A program made the position numbers and the translations under genes. Shown piece after piece: positions 1 through 4,389 of a stretch of 6,856 nucleotides of DNA (position 1 is the first letter of the stretch; each line of letters opens with the position of its first letter). The notes below the pieces were generated by a model. That model was not told where the DNA came from and made no database searches. It saw only the letters and a program-made list of their open reading frames with translations. The stretch comes from Caulobacter sp. (GTDB lineage Bacteria; Pseudomonadota; Alphaproteobacteria; Caulobacterales; Caulobacteraceae), in the NCBI GenBank assembly GCA_028291125.1, contig JAQGIN010000499.1, positions 1 to 6,856 of the forward strand. Direction: 5' to 3'.

Positions 1-427
1 CGGCCTTTTTCAGATAGGGCAGGCAGGCCTGGCTGGTGACGTAGGTCCCGCGCGCATTGACCTGGTTCATCAGGTCGTAGCGCTTCATGTCGGTATTGGG
101 CGTGTTGGAAAGATGGATCGCCGAGGCGTTGTTGACGCAGATGTCGACGCCGCCGAACACGTCCACCGTCTTGGCGACCGCGGCGCGGACCTGTTCCTCG
201 TCGCGCACGTCGACGAGCAGAGGCAACGCCTTGCCACCCGCAGCCTCGATCTGCGCCGCCGCCGTGTGAATGGTGCCGGGCAGCTTTGGATGCGGCGCGT
301 CGGTTTTGGCGGCGACAGCGATATTGGCGCCGTCGCGGGCCGCGCGAAGGGCGATGGCCAGGCCGATCCCCCGGCTGGCCCCGGTTATGAACAGGGTTTT
401 GCCGGCCAGGCTTCCAGGCGGTTGCAT
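1..427 (-). CDS. HSDL2-like short-chain dehydrogenase/reductase, partial (3' end outside window)
   Basis: This is the first 142 residues of an SDR-family NAD(P)-dependent oxidoreductase; the rest lies beyond base 1. The Rossmann nucleotide-binding motif TGASRGIG is at residues 15-22, an acidic/DVR segment follows beta-4 (residues 73-75), and the SDR NNAS motif is at 99-102. The catalytic Tyr-x-x-x-Lys would lie beyond the edge. The stretch AAKTDAPHPKLPGTIHTAA (39-57), and KALPLLVDVRDE after it, closely resemble what I recall of hydroxysteroid dehydrogenase-like protein 2 (HSDL2), so this is an HSDL2-type rather than a generic SDR; substrate unknown, lipid or acyl chemistry is an inference. 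The ATG at 427 is chosen because it starts just before the Rossmann strand and is preceded by AGGGAG (436-441) at 8-nt spacing. It is transcribed divergently from the phosphate operon. Whether a C-terminal SCP2 sterol-carrier domain follows cannot be seen. Confidence 0.9.
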   Translation of the reverse strand, partial: MQPPGSLAGKTLFITGASRGIGLAIALRAARDGANIAVAAKTDAPHPKLPGTIHTAAAQIEAAGGKALPLLVDVRDEEQVRAAVAKTVDVFGGVDICVNNASAIHLSNTPNTDMKRYDLMNQVNARGTYVTSQACLPYLKKA

Positions 428-444
428 CTGCGGCGCTCCCTAAG

Positions 445-461
445 GCTTATCTTTGATAAGC
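445..461. promoter_or_regulatory. Perfect 7-bp inverted repeat with 3-bp spacer (candidate operator or leader hairpin)
   Basis: GCTTATC (445-451), TTT, GATAAGC (455-461) form a perfect dyad 18 bp upstream of the dehydrogenase start codon and immediately upstream of its Shine-Dalgarno region. Its position and symmetry would suit a homodimeric repressor such as a TetR- or MarR-type protein, or a small hairpin in the dehydrogenase mRNA leader. It is followed at 465-474 by a second, 10-bp perfect palindrome, CGCGATCGCG. The symmetry is directly visible; the regulatory role is inferred. No regulator gene is in the window. Confidence 0.45.
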
Positions 462-497
462 TATCGCGATCGCGTCGACCCCGATAGGGAAGGCGGC

Positions 498-526
498 GTG
501 TCATATTTCTTTTGCAGAATTGTCTT
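498..526 (+). promoter_or_regulatory. Pho-box-like 11-bp periodic repeat upstream of the DUF47-pit operon (tentative)
   Basis: Three 7-mers spaced exactly 11 bp apart, GTGTCAT (498-504), CTTTTGC (509-515) and TTGTCTT (520-526), match the PhoB half-site CTGTCAT at 6, 3 and 5 of 7 positions. The region is notably AT-rich for this genome and ends 58 bp before the DUF47 start codon. PhoB is known to repress the homologous orfA-pit operon in Sinorhizobium meliloti, which makes a Pho box plausible here. The middle unit is poor, so this is only a candidate. A GATTC (GANTC, CcrM-type methylation) site lies at 552-556. I could not assign a convincing -35/-10 pair between 428 and 584. Confidence 0.35.
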
Positions 527-584
527 ACTAGGCTGCGCTTGCGGCGGAGCCGATTCCGTTAAGCGCCTTTAGAGGTCATCAGAC

Positions 585-1229
585 ATGCTGGGCTGGTTCC
601 AAGCCATTATGCCGAAGGAAGGACAGTTCTTCACGCTGTTCAACCGCCACGCCCAGACCCTAGTCGCCGGCGCCGCCGCGCTCAAGGATTTGCTCGAAGG
701 CGGCGAGGCCACCGCCACGGGTTGCGAGCGGGTGTTCGCCCACGAGGAAGAGGCCGACGCCATCGCCCGCGAGGTGCTGCTGGCCGTGCGCCGCACCTTC
801 ATCACCCCGTTCGACCGCGGCGATATCCAGGACCTCGTCACCTCGCTGGACGACGCCATCGACCAGATGCGCAAGACCGCCAAGGTCGTCACCCTGTTCG
901 AGGTCGCCACCTTCGAGCCGGCCATGCGCCAGATGGCCGACAGCATCGTCCAGGCGGCGCTGCTCACCGCCGAGGCGGTGGCCCTGCTGCCGAACATGCG
1001 CCAGAACGCCGCCCGCCTGAACGAGCTGGCCATCCAGGTCACCCAGATCGAGGACCATTCCGACACCCTCTATGACGAGGGCCGCAAGGCGCTGTTCCTG
1101 GCCCACCGCGCCGGCGATCCGATGGCCTTCATCGTCGGCGTCGACATCTACAGCCACCTGGAAAAGGTCCTCGACCGCTTCGAGGACGTCGCCAACCGCA
1201 TTAGCGGCATCGTCATCGAGCAGGTCTGA
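585..1229 (+). CDS. DUF47 / PhoU-like phosphate transport regulator (Pit accessory protein)
   Basis: This is a 214-residue, mostly helical protein of the DUF47/PhoU-divergent family (COG1392), a usual partner of Pit phosphate permeases. Members fold as PhoU-like helical bundles carrying acidic E/DxxxD metal-binding motifs. Here these appear as HEEEAD (53-58), TPFDRGDI (74-81), SLDDAID (87-93), IEDHSD (155-160) and EKVLDRFEDVANRI (193-206), in family order and at normal length. No signal peptide or membrane segment is seen, so it is probably cytoplasmic and acts at the inner face of the membrane with Pit. The ATG at 585 follows AGAGGT (571-576) at 8-nt spacing and the N-terminus (LGWFQAIMPKEGQFFTLF) is typical. 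It is the first gene of the unit; its stop is 5 bp before the pit start, implying translational coupling. The family corresponds to OrfA of the rhizobial orfA-pit operon. Its biochemical role (modulating Pit activity or phosphate signalling) is family inference. Confidence 0.92.
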   Translation: MLGWFQAIMPKEGQFFTLFNRHAQTLVAGAAALKDLLEGGEATATGCERVFAHEEEADAIAREVLLAVRRTFITPFDRGDIQDLVTSLDDAIDQMRKTAKVVTLFEVATFEPAMRQMADSIVQAALLTAEAVALLPNMRQNAARLNELAIQVTQIEDHSDTLYDEGRKALFLAHRAGDPMAFIVGVDIYSHLEKVLDRFEDVANRISGIVIEQV

Positions 1230-1234
1230 CCTTC

Positions 1235-2233
1235 GTGGACCCCACCTTCGCCACCCTGCTGGTCCTGGTCGCCGTCGCCCTGGCGTTCGACTTCCTCAAT
1301 GGCCTGCACGACGCCGCCAACTCCATCGCCACCATCGTCTCGACACGGGTGCTGTCGGCCAAGTGGGCGGTGATGTGGGCCGCCTTCTTCAACTTCATCG
1401 CCTTCCTGTTCTTCGGCCTGCACGTGGCCAAGATGGTCGGGTCGGGGATCATCCTGCCGGAGATCATCAGCGACCGGGTGATCTTCGCGGCCCTGATGGG
1501 GGCGATCTGCTGGAACCTGGTCACCTGGTGGGCGGGCATCCCGTCGAGCAGCTCACACGCCCTGATCGGCGGCCTGGTCGGGGCCGGGATCGCCAAGGCG
1601 GGCTTGAGCGCCGTGCAGTGGGCCGGCCTGGCCAAGACCGCCGCCGGCATCGTCGTCTCGCCCGCCCTCGGCTTCGCCCTGGCCCTGCTGCTGGTGCTGC
1701 TGGTGTCGTGGCTGTTCCTGCGAGCGACGCCGTTCTTCGCCGACCGGGTGTTTCGTAAATTGCAGTTCGTTTCGGCCTCGCTCTATTCGCTGGGCCACGG
1801 CGGCAACGACGCCCAGAAGACCATGGGCATCATCGCCGCCCTGCTCTACGCCCACGGGGCCAGCGACGCGCCGGGCCACATCCCGCTCTGGGTGGTGCTC
1901 AGCTGTCAGGCGGCGATGGCGCTGGGCACGCTGTTCGGCGGTTGGCGCATCGTCCACACCATGGGCTCGAAGATCACCCGGCTTTCGCCGATGCAGGGCT
2001 TCTGCGCCGAGACCGGCGGCGCGATCACATTGTTCCTGGCGACGCATCTGGGCGTTCCGGTCTCGACGACTCACACCATTACGGGCGCTATCATCGGAGT
2101 CGGCGCCTCGCGGCGGGTTTCGGCCGTGCGCTGGGGCGTCGCCAAGGACATCGTCACCGCCTGGGTGGTGACCTTGCCCGCGGCGGCCCTGACGGCGGCG
2201 GCGTTCTATTATCTTGGGTTCTGGATGAAGTGA
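1235..2233 (+). CDS. pit: Pit-family low-affinity inorganic phosphate permease
   Basis: This 332-residue inner-membrane protein belongs to the PiT (inorganic phosphate transporter) family, which imports phosphate, usually as a metal-phosphate complex driven by the proton gradient. The duplicated PiT signature is present: DFLNGLHDAANS (19-30) in the first half and LGHGGNDAQKTMG (186-198) in the second. Each half also has a serine/threonine-rich substrate loop, PSSSSHALIGG (103-113) and VSTTHTITG (276-284). Roughly ten hydrophobic segments run through the chain, separated by a short basic loop near residues 163-176. The length matches the short rhizobial-type Pit rather than the ~500-residue E. 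coli PitA. The GTG at 1235 is the only sensible start, 5 bp after the DUF47 stop, with a weak AGGT upstream, so translation is probably coupled. The stop codon overlaps the start of the downstream Nudix gene. Confidence 0.95.
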   Translation: MDPTFATLLVLVAVALAFDFLNGLHDAANSIATIVSTRVLSAKWAVMWAAFFNFIAFLFFGLHVAKMVGSGIILPEIISDRVIFAALMGAICWNLVTWWAGIPSSSSHALIGGLVGAGIAKAGLSAVQWAGLAKTAAGIVVSPALGFALALLLVLLVSWLFLRATPFFADRVFRKLQFVSASLYSLGHGGNDAQKTMGIIAALLYAHGASDAPGHIPLWVVLSCQAAMALGTLFGGWRIVHTMGSKITRLSPMQGFCAETGGAITLFLATHLGVPVSTTHTITGAIIGVGASRRVSAVRWGVAKDIVTAWVVTLPAAALTAAAFYYLGFWMK

Positions 2234-2793
2234 GCGACAAGGGTTCCAAGCCAGCGGGCCGCAAGGCCGCCGATTCCCGCCGTCAGGTGGCCGCCCTGCC
2301 TTGGCGCGGGGGCGGGGACGCGCTTGAAATCCTGCTGGTCTCCTCGCGCGAGACCAAGCGCTGGGTGATCCCCAAGGGCTGGACGATGAAGGGCAAGACC
2401 CCGGCCCAGGCCGCCGTCCAGGAGGCCTTCGAGGAGGCCGGGGTCGAGGGCGAGATCGAGCCGGCCTCGATCGGCGCCTATGACTATCTCAAGCGGCTGA
2501 AGACCGGCGTCGCCCGGCTGGTGACGGTGGACGTCTATCCGCTGCGGGTCACCGGCGAGCACGCCCTATGGCCCGAAAAGGGCCAGCGCACGCTGAAATG
2601 GATGACCCCCGTCGAGGCGGCCCTGGCGGTGCAGGAGCCGCAGCTACGCGACCTGATCGCCCGCTTCGCCGGGGTGACCCTGCCCGAACTCGAACGACCC
2701 TCCCCCCCGCCGCCGCCGACGCCGATGGCCCTGGCCATTCAGCGCGTCAGCCGCCGCGTCACCGCCCTGCTCGGCCGCCGCCGGCCGCGCTAG
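2230..2793 (+). CDS. Nudix hydrolase, DIPP/MutT-like, with Pro-rich basic C-terminal tail
   Basis: This is a 187-residue Nudix-family pyrophosphohydrolase. The Nudix box spans residues 50-72 (G-x5-K-x7-QEAFEEAGV): the metal-binding REUXEE core survives as QEAFEE (64-69), but the first box Glu is Lys56 and the usual Arg is Gln64. The preceding VIPKGW (46-51) and following YDYLKR resemble the diphosphoinositol-polyphosphate phosphohydrolase-like subgroup. Substrate is uncertain: dinucleoside polyphosphates, polyphosphate-like compounds or another nucleoside diphosphate derivative. The GTG at 2230 is preferred because it gives a GTGA overlap with the pit stop and starts just before the domain; the frame stays open further upstream into pit, but that is out-of-frame coding space. 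After the domain there is a proline run (157-163, PSPPPPP) and an arginine-rich tail (RRVTALLGRRRPR), which are unusual additions. It is probably co-translated with pit and so expressed with phosphate uptake. Confidence 0.88.
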   Translation: MSDKGSKPAGRKAADSRRQVAALPWRGGGDALEILLVSSRETKRWVIPKGWTMKGKTPAQAAVQEAFEEAGVEGEIEPASIGAYDYLKRLKTGVARLVTVDVYPLRVTGEHALWPEKGQRTLKWMTPVEAALAVQEPQLRDLIARFAGVTLPELERPSPPPPPTPMALAIQRVSRRVTALLGRRRPR

Positions 2794-2820
2794 GCCCGCC
2801 TCCCACGGCACGGCGCCCCC

Positions 2821-2847
2821 TCGACAACGCCGCTTCACGCGCATAAT
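2821..2847 (+). promoter_or_regulatory. Probable promoter for the DNA glycosylase gene
   Basis: TCGACA (2821-2826) and CATAAT (2842-2847) each resemble the sigma70-class -35 and -10 hexamers with one mismatch, separated by 15 bp. That spacing is short for E. coli but within reach of the Caulobacter housekeeping-type arrangement. CATAAT lies at the start of the only AT-rich patch in this otherwise very GC-rich gap and directly abuts the LexA box, so LexA would sit over the transcription start. The hexamers are visible; promoter function is inferred. Confidence 0.5.
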
Positions 2848-2862
2848 GTTCCCGTTATGTTC
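2848..2862 (+). promoter_or_regulatory. LexA (SOS) box, GTTC-N7-GTTC
   Basis: GTTCCCGTTATGTTC is an exact match to the direct-repeat LexA operator GTTC-N7-GTTC described for alphaproteobacteria such as Caulobacter and Rhodobacter. It lies immediately downstream of the candidate -10 hexamer and 15 bp before the ATG of an endonuclease III-family repair gene, a classic position for repression by steric block. The half-sites and spacing are exact; binding by LexA is inferred from motif, location and the function of the downstream gene. Confidence 0.8.
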
Positions 2863-2877
2863 TGACGCGGAGGCGGC

Positions 2878-3615
2878 ATGCAATTGTCTTTCGACCTGGC
2901 CGGCGGGCCGCTGCCCGAGGTGCGCGACCGGCTGCTGGCGGCGTTCGGGCCGCAGCGCCCGCACGCGCGGATGGATCCGGTCTCGCAGCTGATCAAGTCG
3001 TCGATCAGCGGCCGCACCCAGGACGAGGTGTCGTGGAGCGCCTTCCTACGGCTGCGCGCGGCGTTCGACAGCTGGGAAGCCCTGGCGCAGGCCGAGCCGC
3101 TGGCGGTGGTCGAGATCATCCACGACGTCACCCACGCCGAGGACAAGGCGCGCCGCCTGCCTCACGCCCTGCGGCTGATCCAGCAGAAGGTCGGGGCGCT
3201 GTCGCTGGAGCATCTGAGCGAGATGGACGTCGACTCCGCCCGTTGGTGGCTGCAGGGCCTGCCCGGGATCGGGGTCAAGACCAGCGCCTCGATCCTCAAC
3301 TTCAGCCATCTGGCGATGCGGGCCCTGGTGGTCGACACCCACGTCCACCGCGCCGCCAAGCGGCTGGGCCTGGTCGACCGCCACCACGACACCGCCCACG
3401 CCTATCAGGCCCTGATGGTCCAGATCCCCAATGGCTGGACGGCCGACGATCTCTATGAGCTGCATTGGCTGATGAAGGGGCTGGGCAAGGTGGTCTGCAC
3501 CCATTTCGAGGCGGTCTGCGGCGCCTGCCCGCTGAAGGCCCTGTGCCCGAAGACCGGGGTGACGTTCAGCGCCGAGATCATGCCCTGGCGCCCCCACGCC
3601 GCGCCGACGGCGTGA
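2878..3615 (+). CDS. Endonuclease III-family (HhH-GPD) DNA glycosylase/AP lyase with [4Fe-4S] cluster
   Basis: This 245-residue base-excision repair enzyme of the Nth family (COG0177) should remove damaged bases and cleave the abasic site. The helix-hairpin-helix LPGIGVK is at 128-134, with Lys134 matching the Nth Schiff-base lysine. The catalytic aspartate is Asp153 in VVDTHVHR. The C-terminal cluster motif C-x6-C-x2-C-x5-C is complete at Cys207, 214, 217 and 223. Both catalytic residues point to a bifunctional glycosylase/lyase. The N-terminal lesion-recognition loop reads SSISGRTQDE (41-50) instead of the LLSAQATD of E. coli Nth, and about 20 extra residues flank the core, so this is an Nth paralogue and substrate range may differ. 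The ATG at 2878 has GGAGG (2869-2873) only 4 nt upstream. It is likely SOS-controlled through the LexA box in its promoter. DUF72 follows after 30 bp. Confidence 0.92.
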   Translation: MQLSFDLAGGPLPEVRDRLLAAFGPQRPHARMDPVSQLIKSSISGRTQDEVSWSAFLRLRAAFDSWEALAQAEPLAVVEIIHDVTHAEDKARRLPHALRLIQQKVGALSLEHLSEMDVDSARWWLQGLPGIGVKTSASILNFSHLAMRALVVDTHVHRAAKRLGLVDRHHDTAHAYQALMVQIPNGWTADDLYELHWLMKGLGKVVCTHFEAVCGACPLKALCPKTGVTFSAEIMPWRPHAAPTA

Positions 3616-3645
3616 ACCCGTGGCGCTTTGGAGCGCTAGCAGAGC

Positions 3646-4389
3646 ATGGCCCACCCCATCCGCATCGCCACCGCCGGCTGGAGCGTGCCGCGCGCCGTCG
3701 CCGAGGCCTTCACCGCCGAGGGATCTGTCCTGCGGCGCTACGCCAGCGGCCTGAACGCCGTCGAGATCAACACCGCGTTCTACCGACCACATCGCCGCGC
3801 CACCTATGAGCGCTGGGCGGCCGACACGCCGGCGGACTTCGCCTTCGCGGTCAAGGCGCCGCGAACGATGACCCACGAGCGGCGACTGCGCGATTGCGCC
3901 GTCCCCATGGCCGCCTTCCTCGACGAGATCGCCGGCCTCGGCGGCAAGCTCGGGCCGGTGCTGCTGCAACTGCCGCCGAGCCTGGCTTTCGACGCGCCGA
4001 CGGCGGAGGCCTTTCTGGACCTGTGGCGCGGACGCTTCGGTGGAGCCACCGTGCTGGAGCTGCGCCACGCCAGCTGGTTCACCGACCCGGTCGACGCCCT
4101 GCTGACCCGGTTCGAGATCGCCCGCGTCGCCGCCGACCCGGCCCTGTCGCCCCGCGCCGCCCGGCCGGGCGGCTGGCCCGGCCTGGTCTATTATCGGCTG
4201 CACGGCTCGCCGGTGATGTACGACTCGCCCTATCCGCCGGCCGATCTCGACACCTTGGCCGCGACGCTGGCGGCGACCGGCCGCGACGCCCCGGCCTGGT
4301 GCGTGTTCGACAACACCCGGCTGGGCGCGGCGGCGGCCGACGCCCTGGCGCTGAAAGCCCGGCTGCCGCCTATTTCATCGTCGGAATGA
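3646..4389 (+). CDS. DUF72 (YecE-like) TIM-barrel protein of unknown function
   Basis: This 247-residue protein belongs to the DUF72/YecE family (COG1801), a TIM-barrel fold with no firmly established activity. Family hallmarks in order are IRIATAGWS (5-13), the strand NAVEINTAFYR (37-47), FAFAVKAPRTMTH (65-77), LLQLPPS (106-112), ELRHASWF (138-145), YYRLHGSP (182-189) and FDNT (221-224). The clustered polar residues Glu40, Asn42, Lys70, Glu138, Arg140, His141 and His186 could line a pocket at the barrel mouth (inference). The ATG at 3646 follows the glycosylase stop by 30 bp; a GGAG at 3630-3633 is rather distant and sits in a small hairpin (GCGCT 3623-3627, AGCGC 3632-3636). Probably it is co-transcribed with the glycosylase, so a role linked to nucleic-acid damage is possible but unproven. 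Its last 20 bp overlap the 3' end of mmsA on the other strand. Confidence 0.9.
   Translation: MAHPIRIATAGWSVPRAVAEAFTAEGSVLRRYASGLNAVEINTAFYRPHRRATYERWAADTPADFAFAVKAPRTMTHERRLRDCAVPMAAFLDEIAGLGGKLGPVLLQLPPSLAFDAPTAEAFLDLWRGRFGGATVLELRHASWFTDPVDALLTRFEIARVAADPALSPRAARPGGWPGLVYYRLHGSPVMYDSPYPPADLDTLAATLAATGRDAPAWCVFDNTRLGAAAADALALKARLPPISSSE

Noticed and set aside
626..641. Second GTTC...GTTC pair inside the DUF47 gene
   Set aside because: The spacer is 8 bp, not 7, and it lies within coding sequence, so it is not a LexA box.
1072..1758. Plus-strand open frame overlapping DUF47 and pit
   Set aside because: It is an Arg/Pro/Gly-rich low-complexity translation in a different frame from two well-supported genes, without a ribosome binding site or domain.
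1942..2229. Upstream extension of the Nudix reading frame into pit
   Set aside because: The extension is out-of-frame pit sequence with biased composition; the GTG at 2230 with the GTGA overlap gives a normal Nudix start.
2772..2787. CGGCCG-CCGC-CGGCCG inverted repeat at the 3' end of the Nudix gene as a terminator
   Set aside because: It is inside coding sequence, has no T-run after it, and such GC dyads arise easily from Arg/Gly codons here.
3616..3645. Separate promoter or terminator between the glycosylase and DUF72 genes
   Set aside because: The gap is only 30 bp with a weak 5-bp hairpin and no promoter-like hexamers, so co-transcription is simpler.
3046..4203. Long minus-strand open frame opposite the glycosylase and DUF72 genes
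   Set aside because: It is Arg/Gly/Gln/Ala-rich with no recognisable motif and lies antisense to two clear family proteins; such frames are common in GC-rich coding DNA.
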